This document shows positions 24,681 to 32,797 of a DNA stretch of 37,328 bases, piece after piece; position 1 is the stretch's first letter, and the number at the start of each line of letters is the position of its first letter. Source of the DNA: Armatimonadota bacterium (GTDB lineage: Bacteria; Armatimonadota; Fimbriimonadia; Fimbriimonadales; ATM1); the NCBI GenBank assembly GCA_021324165.1, contig JAJPJR010000013.1, positions 1-37,328 of the forward strand, given 5' to 3'. Below the pieces are notes generated by a model. It worked only from the letters and a program-made list of their open reading frames with translations, had not been told where the DNA came from and searched no databases. Position numbers and translations under genes: made by a program.

Positions 24681-25582
24681 ATGAAGGTGACGTCTTCTTC
24701 AACGGTCGTGAGGACTTCGAGGGGTGCGGAGGGGTTGGCAGAAAGAAACGCGCCGACGATGTTTTGCACAAGCTCTTCGGGGGTCGAGGCGCCGCTGGTA
24801 ACGCCGACGACGGGGTAATCACTTAGCCACTCCGCGCGGATTTCCGCCGGCTCGAGCAGAAGAAACGCGGGTTTGCCCGCCGCTTCGGCAACTTCGCGCA
24901 GACGGTTGGAGTTGCTGCTGGTTTTGCTGCCGACCACCAAAATCAGATCGCACTGTTCGGCAAGCCGTTTCACCGCAAGTTGACGGTTGGTGGTCGCATA
25001 GCAGATGTCCTCTTTTTTCGGCGTTTCAAGATGCGGAAAGCGGCGCTGCAGCACGCTCATGATTTTTTCGACTTCGTCAACGCTCAGGGTCGTTTGGGTG
25101 AGCACGGCGAGCCTGCCCGGAGGGGGGGATACGGATTCGGCTTCACGCACGTTGTCAACCAGGGTCATTTGTAAAGGGGCTTCGCCCATTGTGCCTGCGG
25201 CTTCGACGTGCCCGCGATGGCCGATGTAAAGAATGTGATAGTTTTGCGACGCATAGCGCACGGCTTCGCGGTGCACTTTGGTCACAAGCGGGCACGTTGC
25301 GTCAATCACGTGAAGGCTTCGCTGCTCGGCCTGTTTGCGCACATCGGGCGAAACGCCGTGCGCGCTGAAAACGACGACGCTTCGTTCGGGAATTTCGGCG
25401 ATCTGTTCGACAAACACCACGCCGCGCTGTTGGAACGAACGGACGACGTGCTCGTTGTGAACGATTGCGTGGCGCACATAGATGGGCGGGCCGTGAATTC
25501 TCAGCGCGAGGTCTACGACCTCGATGGCGTAGGACACACCGGCGCAGAACCCCCTTGGCGCGGCGAGGATGATCTTTTGCAT
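24641..25582 (-). CDS. ispH: 4-hydroxy-3-methylbut-2-enyl diphosphate reductase
   Basis: 313 residues. It catalyses the last step of the MEP isoprenoid pathway, reducing HMBPP to IPP and DMAPP with a 4Fe-4S cluster. The three cluster cysteines are present: Cys13 (RGFCAG), Cys97 (DATCPLV) and Cys194 (DICYATTNRQ). Substrate-site His42, His75 and His125 (GHVE) and the VGSKTSSNSNRL block are also in place. ATG 25582 fits homologues. The C-terminal tail RTLLTLAQAR is encoded by a repeat element that also gives the stop codon. No other MEP gene is nearby. It is 74 bp downstream of the LolA-thioredoxin gene, across a hairpin. Confidence 0.96.
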   Translation of the reverse strand: MQKIILAAPRGFCAGVSYAIEVVDLALRIHGPPIYVRHAIVHNEHVVRSFQQRGVVFVEQIAEIPERSVVVFSAHGVSPDVRKQAEQRSLHVIDATCPLVTKVHREAVRYASQNYHILYIGHRGHVEAAGTMGEAPLQMTLVDNVREAESVSPPPGRLAVLTQTTLSVDEVEKIMSVLQRRFPHLETPKKEDICYATTNRQLAVKRLAEQCDLILVVGSKTSSNSNRLREVAEAAGKPAFLLLEPAEIRAEWLSDYPVVGVTSGASTPEELVQNIVGAFLSANPSAPLEVLTTVEEDVTFIPPRTLLTLAQAR

Positions 25583-25609
25583 GTCAGCGTGATCCGATTA
25601 AACCGCGAA

Positions 25610-25634
25610 GGCAGGCCGATGGCTGCGGCCTGCC
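25610..25634 (-). terminator. Hairpin between the LolA-thioredoxin gene and ispH
   Basis: An 8-bp stem GGCAGGCC/GGCCTGCC (25610-25617 with 25627-25634), with TTCGCGGTTT following on the minus strand. The T-content is weak, so it may only attenuate read-through into ispH. Confidence 0.45.
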
Positions 25635-25656
25635 CTCCAGATTACGCTTGCCGGAT

Positions 25657-26640
25657 TTATTTTCCAAGGGCGAGCTTCATATCGTCGAGAAGGGCCATAC
25701 CTTTGAAGCCGATCACGCGGTGCACTTCGGTTCCGTCGTTCTTCAGGAAGTGAAGATCGGGAATGGCGGTGGATCCGAACTTCTGAGCGAGTGCGGGCTG
25801 TTCGTCGGTGTCAATGTCCACAAACACATAGTATTTGCCGAACGCTTTGGATTCGGGCGTTGGGAAGACTTCGCGTTTGTACATTTGGCACGGGCCGCAC
25901 CAGGTGGCGTTCATGTCAACGAAAAGCATCCGGTTGGTTGCTTTGGCGACTTTCATCGCTTCGTCGAGATTGGTGTACCACTTGGTAAGGTCGTTTGCGC
26001 TGATTTCGACTTTCTTGGCTCCGTCGGGCGGATTGAAAGCGAAGGTGTTGGGATCGAGCGCGCCGCCGATTTGGATGTCTTTCACCAGAATGAGCACATC
26101 AACCGAGTCGCCGTTTTTGGCGGCTTTGAATTCGGCGCCTTTTGCGAGTCCGGTTTTTTCATCCAGATAGATGGTGCCGGTTTTGTTGGCGTTTTTGTCA
26201 AGGGTAAACGTGAGCGGCGTTACGAGATTGCCTTTCATGCTCATTTTGCTGCCGACGGATGCGCCGGAAACGTTTTTGAACACATCGCCGATGAAGAACG
26301 GCGCCCACGCAAGGAAGTCATCTTTTTTCAGGGTTGCAAACAGTTCGTTCACACCGCCGGGACGCTCGACGTATTCGTTGGTGGACTTTGTGTATTCCCA
26401 ATAGGTTTTTCCGTCGGTGAGCGTGCAGCCTTCGGGGGTTGTGATTTTCGCCGCTCCGGAGCGGTCGAAAACGATCTGATAGTTTACGGCTGCCGAAGGA
26501 AGCTGCTGCACCGTGAAGTTTACGGTGAGCGACTTGGCGCCTTGAAGGGTCGAGATGTATTTTGCCAGCATGTCGGCTCCGCTGTTCGCTTGCGGAGCGA
26601 GCACGGCGCTGACGAGGCCGGCAGCCAAAACGGTTGTCAT
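25657..26640 (-). CDS. LolA-like domain fused to a thioredoxin domain, exported
   Basis: 327 residues with a signal peptide that lacks basic residues (MTTVLAAGLVSAVLAPQA). Residues about 22-208 resemble LolA/LppX-type lipid- or lipoprotein-binding half-barrels (YISTLQGAKSLTVNFTVQ, FDRSGAAKITTPEG, DPNTFAFNPPDGAKKVEI). Residues about 215-327 are a thioredoxin fold with active site ATWCGPCQ (Cys248, Cys251) and cis-Pro in STAIPDLHFL. This pairing is unusual and suggests a redox partner working on cargo held by the LolA-like part. ATG 26640 has AGGAGG upstream, and a perfect TATAAT lies in the gap before it. Confidence 0.85.
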   Translation of the reverse strand: MTTVLAAGLVSAVLAPQANSGADMLAKYISTLQGAKSLTVNFTVQQLPSAAVNYQIVFDRSGAAKITTPEGCTLTDGKTYWEYTKSTNEYVERPGGVNELFATLKKDDFLAWAPFFIGDVFKNVSGASVGSKMSMKGNLVTPLTFTLDKNANKTGTIYLDEKTGLAKGAEFKAAKNGDSVDVLILVKDIQIGGALDPNTFAFNPPDGAKKVEISANDLTKWYTNLDEAMKVAKATNRMLFVDMNATWCGPCQMYKREVFPTPESKAFGKYYVFVDIDTDEQPALAQKFGSTAIPDLHFLKNDGTEVHRVIGFKGMALLDDMKLALGK

Positions 26641-26681
26641 CCTTTGTTTCCTCCTCGGGAGTCTGATGAGAATTCCGGTTA

Positions 26682-26687
26682 ATTATA
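26682..26687 (-). promoter_or_regulatory. -10 element of the LolA-thioredoxin gene
   Basis: A perfect TATAAT on the minus strand, 42 bases before the ATG, in the 70-bp gap after the M61 peptidase gene. No good -35 is seen at the usual distance, where the M61 stop lies. Confidence 0.5.
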
Positions 26688-26710
26688 CTTCGGGTTTCGG
26701 GGTTAAGTTT

Positions 26711-28231
26711 CTACTGTTTTCGGCTGGGGCCGGGCCAGGCGGCTCCGAGATTTAGGGCGGCGGAGGGGGCTTGTGGGTCGGGCACGATGCCTTTCCAGTT
26801 GTCCCAGGTGAACCCGAGTTTGGGCAGATAGCGGTCTATGGGCACGTCGCCGGGTTTCATCACACATTCGTCATAGAGCGGGCCGAGGGCTTCGCCGCCG
26901 AACACGACGCACAGCTCGCGGATGCGGTTTTCGGCAAAGCCGGGCTTGCCGTCGGAACACTCTTTGTAAAGGGCGCGCATCACATCGTCGAGGCTGCTTG
27001 TGCCGTCGGATTCTGAACGGATGGCCATATCGAGGCATGCGCCGATCAGTTCTCCTTTCAGATAGTAGCTCATTCCGCCGTAGCCTTCGCTGTTGTTGGC
27101 TTCCCAAACGCGGCGGCTGCATTCGTCGGCGCTCACACGTTTGCGCGCGGGGACGTTTGCAATCGAAGCGATGGATTCGGAAATGCTGCGAAGAAACTGC
27201 GTGCGCGACCAGATGCCGGAGCGCACAGAAAGAATTTTGGCGTAATAGTCGGTGACTCCTTCGAGCCACCAAAGCGCGCCTGTGATTGCGGGCTTGGTGT
27301 AATCAAACGGTCCGAGGGGTTTTGCTCTGATGCGCTTGACGTTCCATGCGTGAAAAAACTCATGCGCAATGAAGTCGGTGTATTCGACGGCGCTTGGCGA
27401 AGGGTCGAGACCGATGCGTGTGCAGGATGCGTGTTCGAGGCCGCCGCCTCCGCCGCCGAAGTCGAACAGAAAGTAGTAGTGCGCATAGGGCAGACCGCCG
27501 AACATTTTGGCGCCTTCGGTTACGATTTTGGTGCACACGTCCACATAACTTTTCATATCCACGCGCGCGCTTTTGTTGAATGCGACGATTTTGTGCGGCT
27601 TTCCATATACCATGAACGGTTCGATGCGAATGTTCTTGCTGTGAATGACGGGGTTATCAACCAGCACATCGTAGTTTGGGGCGGTGAATTCGGCGATGTT
27701 TTTGTCGTTGGATTCGAGTTCATCGAGGGCGCACACAACGGGGCCTTCGATAGTTTTGACGATTTTCAACGTGTGTTTTTCGTTGGTGTGTCCGACGAAA
27801 CAGCCGAGGACGGCTGGGCCGTCGAAGCAGTACTCATCTTTTGTGATGCGGAGAAAATCGGAGAAGACCACGGGGTCTTTGTCGGCGACAGAATAAGAGA
27901 CGGACGTAACGGGTGAACGGGGCTTCCAGTCGTTGCGGCCGATGTGTTCGGCTTGAACCAGATTGTCGCCGTTTTTGAATGTGACGTTTGAAAGCGCTTT
28001 GCCGAAATCAATGATGCGGTAGTCGCCCGGCGCCCAGGCGGGCATTTGAAACTCTGTTGCGGTTTTGCCGGGATCGAGTTCGATTTTCACTTCGAGGGTT
28101 TGGAAGTTTTTTGCGGCCTGAACGGTATAGACGGCAGCGTGGAGGGAGCCGAACGCGGCGACGGCGGTCAGGGCTGTTAGGGCTGTTTTGATGGGTCGGA
28201 TGGCCGGTTTTTTGGGTAATTGCGGGTTCAT
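26711..28231 (-). CDS. M61-family glycyl aminopeptidase, exported
   Basis: 506 residues from ATG 28231; a GTG five codons earlier is an alternative. After a basic start a hydrophobic segment (TALTALTAVAAFGSLHA) serves as signal peptide. Numbered from the ATG, the zinc site is HEFFHAWNVKRIR (His290, Glu291, His294) with a distal Glu324 in WWLEGVTDYY, and GLEH (264-267) gives a further active-site mark; all are hallmarks of M61 gluzincins. The family cleaves N-terminal Gly or Ala. The PDZ domain usually at the C-terminus of bacterial members seems missing: the chain ends about 180 residues after the zinc site. Confidence 0.92.
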   Translation of the reverse strand: MNPQLPKKPAIRPIKTALTALTAVAAFGSLHAAVYTVQAAKNFQTLEVKIELDPGKTATEFQMPAWAPGDYRIIDFGKALSNVTFKNGDNLVQAEHIGRNDWKPRSPVTSVSYSVADKDPVVFSDFLRITKDEYCFDGPAVLGCFVGHTNEKHTLKIVKTIEGPVVCALDELESNDKNIAEFTAPNYDVLVDNPVIHSKNIRIEPFMVYGKPHKIVAFNKSARVDMKSYVDVCTKIVTEGAKMFGGLPYAHYYFLFDFGGGGGGLEHASCTRIGLDPSPSAVEYTDFIAHEFFHAWNVKRIRAKPLGPFDYTKPAITGALWWLEGVTDYYAKILSVRSGIWSRTQFLRSISESIASIANVPARKRVSADECSRRVWEANNSEGYGGMSYYLKGELIGACLDMAIRSESDGTSSLDDVMRALYKECSDGKPGFAENRIRELCVVFGGEALGPLYDECVMKPGDVPIDRYLPKLGFTWDNWKGIVPDPQAPSAALNLGAAWPGPSRKQ

Positions 28232-28252
28232 TTTAACGACGGACACGGATTT

Positions 28253-28266
28253 TAGACGTCTATACT
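28253..28266. promoter_or_regulatory. Palindrome TAGACGTCTA overlapping back-to-back promoters
   Basis: The 41-bp gap between two divergent genes holds the perfect 10-bp palindrome TAGACGTCTA (28253-28262). It overlaps TATACT (28261-28266), placed exactly six bases before the plus-strand ATG 28273, and abuts TAAAAT (28249-28254, minus strand) facing the M61 gene. One protein bound here could control both. Confidence 0.45.
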
Positions 28267-28272
28267 CTCGAT

Positions 28273-28971
28273 ATGATCTTAGAAACCGTTCTTTTTGCGG
28301 CCCTTGCCCCAGCCGTTGACTTCGATGACGCCGTTTGCCAGGGGCTGAACGACATCCAGTGCGACCTTTCGGTGGTTTCGGCCAACCGGGCGGAACTCCG
28401 CAAGATTAATAAGGATTTCGCGATGGGATATGAAGCCAAGTCGGGAATGATGCAGTGGAAGGAGCCGATGAAACTTCGGCTTTCTTCCAACATGAACGGC
28501 GAGAAAATTATTTACATCGTTTCGGGCGACAAGCAGTCGTATCTGATTCAGCGATTTAACTTGCGCAAGAACGATGACCTTTCGAAGGACCCCGGCCGTC
28601 ACCAGACGCTGTTTGATTTTGGGCTGATTACAAAATCAATCAGCCAGCAGTTTTTGAAAGGAACGTTCGTGCGAACGGAGCCCGACGGCACGAACGTGTT
28701 CGATGTGAATTATCGCTATGACAAAGATAAGACGCGGTATCGGATTTGGGTTCACCCCACCAAAAAATATATCGAGAAGCGGGTTTGGTATAACCGGCGC
28801 GGTCAGCTGATGGCGTCGTTCGAATACAGCGACCCTGTGCAGTCGAACGGAATTTGGATGTGTTCGCGCGTTACGGTGAAGAACGCCGAGAATCAGGTTG
28901 CGGGCGTTTCGCAGTATTCGAACATCAAGACCAATATCGGGCTTTCAGATTCGCTGTTCCGCTTGAACTAA
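28273..28971 (+). CDS. LolA/LppX-like exported protein
   Basis: 232 residues with a short signal-like start (MILETVLFAALAPAV). The rest shows the pattern of outer-membrane-lipoprotein-sorting-type proteins: a helix with NDIQCDLSVVSAN, then beta strands (MKLRLSSNMNGEKIIYIVSGDKQSYLI, GTNVFDVNYRYDKDK, RYRIWVHPTKKYIEKRVWYN, GIWMCSRVTVKN). A role in carrying lipids or lipoproteins across the envelope is likely for the family but unproven here. It has no Shine-Dalgarno, and TATACT sits six bases before the ATG. Its stop overlaps the hrcA stop by 4 bp, tail to tail. Confidence 0.72.
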   Translation: MILETVLFAALAPAVDFDDAVCQGLNDIQCDLSVVSANRAELRKINKDFAMGYEAKSGMMQWKEPMKLRLSSNMNGEKIIYIVSGDKQSYLIQRFNLRKNDDLSKDPGRHQTLFDFGLITKSISQQFLKGTFVRTEPDGTNVFDVNYRYDKDKTRYRIWVHPTKKYIEKRVWYNRRGQLMASFEYSDPVQSNGIWMCSRVTVKNAENQVAGVSQYSNIKTNIGLSDSLFRLN

Positions 28972-29999
28972 CTTACGAGTTTGGTGATGGCGTCGGAAAG
29001 CGCGCGTGCTGCGTGCTCGACGATCGGAATGGTCTGTTCGTAGCGCATGCGTGTGGGGCCGAGCACGGCGATCGCGCCGGCCTCTTCGTTGTGCACGAAA
29101 AACCGTGAGGCGATGATCGCGACGCTTTTGAGCGGTTCCGGTTCGTGTTCTTTGCCGATGGTGACGTTGGCGCGCGATCCGGGAGTGCGATCCAAAACTT
29201 GGTGCATGGTGTCGGCGTCTTCGATCGCTCGCACAAGGTCGGTGAGCGCGGCGATGTTGCGTTGAAACTCTGGCTCTGCCAGCAGATAGGTGGTTCCTTC
29301 GCGCACGATTTTTCCAAGCGAGCGTTCTTTGCATGCGGTTCGGAGCGCGCGCCATGCTCGGGTCATCATTTCGACGGCTGGCTGCTTTCGCGATGCGAAT
29401 TCGGGCGCCGAAGTGCGCGCGATCTGTTTGATGGTTTTGTTTGCGACGTGGGCGCTGAGAGCCGCCGATATTTCGTACAGATCGGACAAGGTGAGATCGG
29501 AGCTGGCTTCAAGAATGATGTTGTCAACTTCGCCGGTGCTCAGCAGTACGATCATGACGACTCGCGTGGGAGTTACGCCAGCCAGCGTTACCTGCCGCAC
29601 GGTTACGGATCGGTTTGAAACCGTGGTGGCGATGGACGCGTAGCGCGTGAGTTTCGTGAGCACGGCGCAGGTTTCGCGAAGCAGGTCGTCAAGATCCATA
29701 TCGGAGCGGACGACGGTGCGGACTTCCCTATCGGCGATTTTGGATTCGATCGGCTCGGCGAGCCGTTCGACGTAGTACCTGTAGCCTGAATCGGAAGGGA
29801 TGCGCCCTGCCGAGGTGTGCGGCTGTTCGAGCAGGCCGCGCTCGGACATTTCGGCCATTTCGCTTCGGATTGTGGCGGGGCCGATGCCCATCGGGTACCG
29901 CTCGCCCAGAAGTTGACTGCCGACCGGCTCAGCGGTGGCCACATATTCGATGACCACCGCCTTTAGAATCTGTTCTTTTCTGGTTGAAATCTCTTCCAT
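28968..29999 (-). CDS. hrcA: Heat-inducible transcription repressor HrcA
   Basis: 343 residues from ATG 29999 (MEEISTRKEQILKAVV). The N-terminal winged helix shows the signature EPVGSQLL, GIGPATIRSEMAEMSERGLLEQPHTSAGRIPSDSGYRYYV. The central and C-terminal GAF-like part ends IAVLGPTRMRYEQTIPIVEHAA, also typical. HrcA represses groE and/or dnaK operons by binding CIRCE repeats and depends on GroEL for folding. The usual grpE-dnaK-dnaJ neighbours are absent and no CIRCE repeat was found in the window, so it acts on distant genes. The frame is open much further upstream but overlaps ilvC there. Confidence 0.95.
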   Translation of the reverse strand: MEEISTRKEQILKAVVIEYVATAEPVGSQLLGERYPMGIGPATIRSEMAEMSERGLLEQPHTSAGRIPSDSGYRYYVERLAEPIESKIADREVRTVVRSDMDLDDLLRETCAVLTKLTRYASIATTVSNRSVTVRQVTLAGVTPTRVVMIVLLSTGEVDNIILEASSDLTLSDLYEISAALSAHVANKTIKQIARTSAPEFASRKQPAVEMMTRAWRALRTACKERSLGKIVREGTTYLLAEPEFQRNIAALTDLVRAIEDADTMHQVLDRTPGSRANVTIGKEHEPEPLKSVAIIASRFFVHNEEAGAIAVLGPTRMRYEQTIPIVEHAARALSDAITKLVS

Positions 30000-30044
30000 C
30001 GCGTGTGCCCGCTTAGAGTATGACGCCGAGACCCCCTGAAAGGT

Positions 30045-30059
30045 GATAATGGCGGGGTG
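30045..30059 (+). promoter_or_regulatory. -10 element placed for a leaderless ilvC transcript
   Basis: GATAAT (30045-30050) is followed by exactly six bases and then GTG 30057, so the predicted transcript start falls on the start codon. No clear -35 or Shine-Dalgarno. Confidence 0.4.
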
Positions 30060-31013
30060 ATTTGGCGCGATGAACAACTGAGTCTGGACAGTTTGCTGGG
30101 GAAAACGGTGTGCGTGATCGGCTTCGGGTCGCAGGGGCGGGCGCAAAGTTTGAACCTTAGGGATTCGGGGATTTCGGTTGTGCTGGGGCTTCGGGAGGGG
30201 AGCCCAAGGGCGGCGGAAGCGCGCGCGCTCGGCTTGAGGGTCGAGCAGATCGGCGAGGCGGTGGAAGGCGCTGACGTGATCGCGGTGTTGACTCCGGAAC
30301 GAAGCCACGAATCGGTTGTGGACGAGTGGATTTCGCCTTATGCTAAGGCTGGGGCGGCGGTGGTGTTTGCTCACGGGTTCAGCGTGCAGTATGGGCAGGT
30401 TCGGGTTCGGGATGATCTGCAGCGTCTGCTGGCGGCGCCGAAGGCGATCGGGCCGAGGCTTCGGACGCTTTACGAGTCGGGGCAGGGGGCTTATGCGATG
30501 ATCGCGGCGGAGCCTGGAGATATCGAGATTGCGAAGGCTTATGCAAAGGCGCTCGGCTGCGGGCGGGCGGGAGTGATTTTGAGTTCGTTTCGCGAGGAGA
30601 CGGAGACCGATCTTTTTGGCGAGCAGGCGGTTTTGTGCGGGGGAATGATCGCGCTTGCGCGGGCGGCGTATCAAACTCTGATCGAAGCGGGATATTCGCG
30701 CGAGGCGGCGTACATCGAGTGCGTGGAAGAGATTAAGTTGATCGCCGACTTGGTGTTTGAGCGCGGAATCGCGGGAATGACAAACAGCATCAGCGACACG
30801 GCGCAGTTTGGCGCAATGACCGCTCAGAATCTTATCGCAAACGCCGAAACGATCAGTGGGATGAGACGGATGCTGCAAGACATTCGAAGCGGCGGGTTTG
30901 CTAAACGTTTTGCCGAAGAGCAGGCGGCAGGGTTTCGCAAAGTCGAGACGTTTTGTGCGGAGTTGCGCGAGTCCGATATGGAACAGGCGCGCAGATCGCT
31001 GCTAAACGAATAA
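30057..31013 (+). CDS. ilvC: Divergent ketol-acid reductoisomerase
   Basis: 318 residues, a class I (short) KARI of the valine/isoleucine pathway. The Rossmann motif IGFGSQG (21-27) is followed by LGLREGSP, the NADP-specificity loop. HGFSVQYG carries the catalytic His, and EETETDLFGEQAVLCGG holds the first Mg-binding acids. The YIECVEEIKLIADL segment keeps both second-subunit Glu residues but has Glu where most members have His, and SISDTA keeps the Ser. The usual APKGPGH is changed to APKAIGP. No other ilv gene is near. The start is GTG 30057; an overlapping ATG at 30050 hits a stop after three codons. Confidence 0.87.
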   Translation: MIWRDEQLSLDSLLGKTVCVIGFGSQGRAQSLNLRDSGISVVLGLREGSPRAAEARALGLRVEQIGEAVEGADVIAVLTPERSHESVVDEWISPYAKAGAAVVFAHGFSVQYGQVRVRDDLQRLLAAPKAIGPRLRTLYESGQGAYAMIAAEPGDIEIAKAYAKALGCGRAGVILSSFREETETDLFGEQAVLCGGMIALARAAYQTLIEAGYSREAAYIECVEEIKLIADLVFERGIAGMTNSISDTAQFGAMTAQNLIANAETISGMRRMLQDIRSGGFAKRFAEEQAAGFRKVETFCAELRESDMEQARRSLLNE

Positions 31014-31015
31014 CG

Positions 31016-32797
31016 TTACCAACTGCCGCCGCCGCCCCCGCCGAAACCTCCGCCGGAGAATCCGCCGCCTCCGCTGAAGCCGGAAGAGCCGCCGCTCGCA
31101 CCCGATGATCGCGGAGGCACAGCCGCAGATGCGAGCGAAGACGTTACGCCGTTCAGCGAATTGGAGAACATCATATAGGTGAACGGATAGTTGGGCGGGC
31201 CGACGAACCATTCGGGCGGCTTCTGCAGATAGTCTTTGAACGCCTCGCACCACACATCGCCGAGGCCGAATGCGATCGCGTGCGGCAGATACGACTCGAA
31301 CAGCATCATGTCGGGATGTTTCTTTTCCATCCATTTGAGTTCTTGGCCGCGTGCGCGGCGGATGAATTCGCGGAACCCTTCCACCAGCGCGCGGGCTTTG
31401 GCGCCGGCGGCAGTGCGTTTGGGCATCGCGTTTCCAAATATCGCGACGATCACTGCCGAGATGATTCCTCCTACGATTGCGGGCAGAGGGTTTCCGACAG
31501 GATCGAGTTTTCCAGCGAAGATCGCGAGAACCGCGACGACAACGAGTCCGCCGACTGTCCACGCTGCTCGGACGGCTTGGGGCGACGCGTGATAGTAGCC
31601 CCTTTGCACCAGCTGCGCATACACTGCGTCTTTGTATTGTTGAATGTGCGGGCCGAGTTCGGTGCGCAAATCGGATTCATCGTGAACCTCTTTTTTCTTT
31701 AGTCGCGTGTAGATGGAGAGTTCGATTCCTTGCAGATCGCCTTCCGGTTTTTTGTCCGTCATGATGAGCGAAGTTTCGGAATGCTTGATGAAATGCCCGG
31801 TTTCTTGGACTGATATTTTTAGATAGCCTTTTACGGCAAGCGCTACGATTGCGGCGACGATGTCTCGCTGATCAACGCGCTCATCAATCATCGCTCCGGC
31901 TTCAGAACCGGTGAGATTGTCGGGCGGATCGTATTGCACGACCATCGGCCCGCCGTAAGGATCGCGTCCAAACCGGTACCAGAGCAGACCCATCAGAACT
32001 AAGATCGGCAGCGGGAGCAGGAAACCGAGGTTCGACTTGAGAAACCTGATGAGTGCGACGCTGAACGGGGGCTTATGAATTAGGTTTGCGGGGACGTTGA
32101 GCACGACGGTAACGCCTTCTCCGGGCATCAACGGTTTGGTGATCGTTCCTTGAGCGTGATTCGAACTGAGGGAAAGAACCGCATGGGCGTTTTTGGCGCT
32201 CACGTTTTTTGAGCCGCCATAAACGGTGTCGCTGGAGGATAAGCCGTAAGCGCCGGTGAACACGCGCATTCTGATTCGGTTTTCGGGCGCGTTGGGGAAG
32301 GTGATGTCGAAGGAAGGGCGCTGGATGACATCTTCGAATTCGGTGCCGATGACGTTCCAATACAGTTCGGCATACGGCTCCCATTCGCTGGGTGAATCGA
32401 ACCAGTTGATCGCTCCTTGGATTGTATAGCGCAGAACGTAGGTGGTGGGTGTGTCGGCTTGAATTAGGGTGTCGGGGTCTCCGATTCGGATTTTGACGGA
32501 ACCACCCTGCCATGAGAGCCGGGTTTGATAAGGCCTGCCGTATTCGTTGGTAACGGATTGGAGTTCGAAGAACAGATTCCGCGTTGTGCCTTTGCCGTTG
32601 TCATAGCGCAAGGGGATGGTGCGATAGATGCCGTGCTTGGGAATCGAGAACGTTGCGATGATCGTTTCGGTGATGTTCAGATCGCCGGATGCACCGACCT
32701 CGATGCCCGTGTGAAAGGAGTTGTATACCGTGTCTTGCGCGCGAAGCGCGGTTCCTGCAATGATGAGCAGACCCGCGGAAAGAATGCGGACGTTCAT
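31016..32797 (-). CDS. DUF2207-type membrane protein with Gly-rich tail
   Basis: 593 residues. Signal peptide MNVRILSAGLLIIAGTALRA, then an N-terminal extracytoplasmic beta-domain (about 21-260: INITETIIATFSIPKHGIYRTIP-like strands are typical of DUF2207). Hydrophobic helices follow at about 271-290 (LGFLLPLPILVLMGLLW) and in the middle of the C-terminal half (TVGGLVVVAVLAIFAG plus AIVGGIISAVIVAIFG). The end is low complexity, FSGGGGFSGGGFGGGGGGSW. DUF2207 proteins are often encoded beside lemA, as here, where the two genes overlap by ATGA. Their function is not established. A role in envelope homeostasis or surface display is possible. Confidence 0.88.
   Translation of the reverse strand: MNVRILSAGLLIIAGTALRAQDTVYNSFHTGIEVGASGDLNITETIIATFSIPKHGIYRTIPLRYDNGKGTTRNLFFELQSVTNEYGRPYQTRLSWQGGSVKIRIGDPDTLIQADTPTTYVLRYTIQGAINWFDSPSEWEPYAELYWNVIGTEFEDVIQRPSFDITFPNAPENRIRMRVFTGAYGLSSSDTVYGGSKNVSAKNAHAVLSLSSNHAQGTITKPLMPGEGVTVVLNVPANLIHKPPFSVALIRFLKSNLGFLLPLPILVLMGLLWYRFGRDPYGGPMVVQYDPPDNLTGSEAGAMIDERVDQRDIVAAIVALAVKGYLKISVQETGHFIKHSETSLIMTDKKPEGDLQGIELSIYTRLKKKEVHDESDLRTELGPHIQQYKDAVYAQLVQRGYYHASPQAVRAAWTVGGLVVVAVLAIFAGKLDPVGNPLPAIVGGIISAVIVAIFGNAMPKRTAAGAKARALVEGFREFIRRARGQELKWMEKKHPDMMLFESYLPHAIAFGLGDVWCEAFKDYLQKPPEWFVGPPNYPFTYMMFSNSLNGVTSSLASAAVPPRSSGASGGSSGFSGGGGFSGGGFGGGGGGSW

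Noticed and set aside
25648-26682. Long plus-strand open frame (344 codons) opposite the LolA-thioredoxin gene
   Set aside because: The opposite strand has a signal peptide, WCGPC site and a good ribosome site; this frame has none of these.
30000-30878. N-terminal extension of hrcA
   Set aside because: It overlaps ilvC almost completely on the other strand; HrcA family length and start fit ATG 29999.
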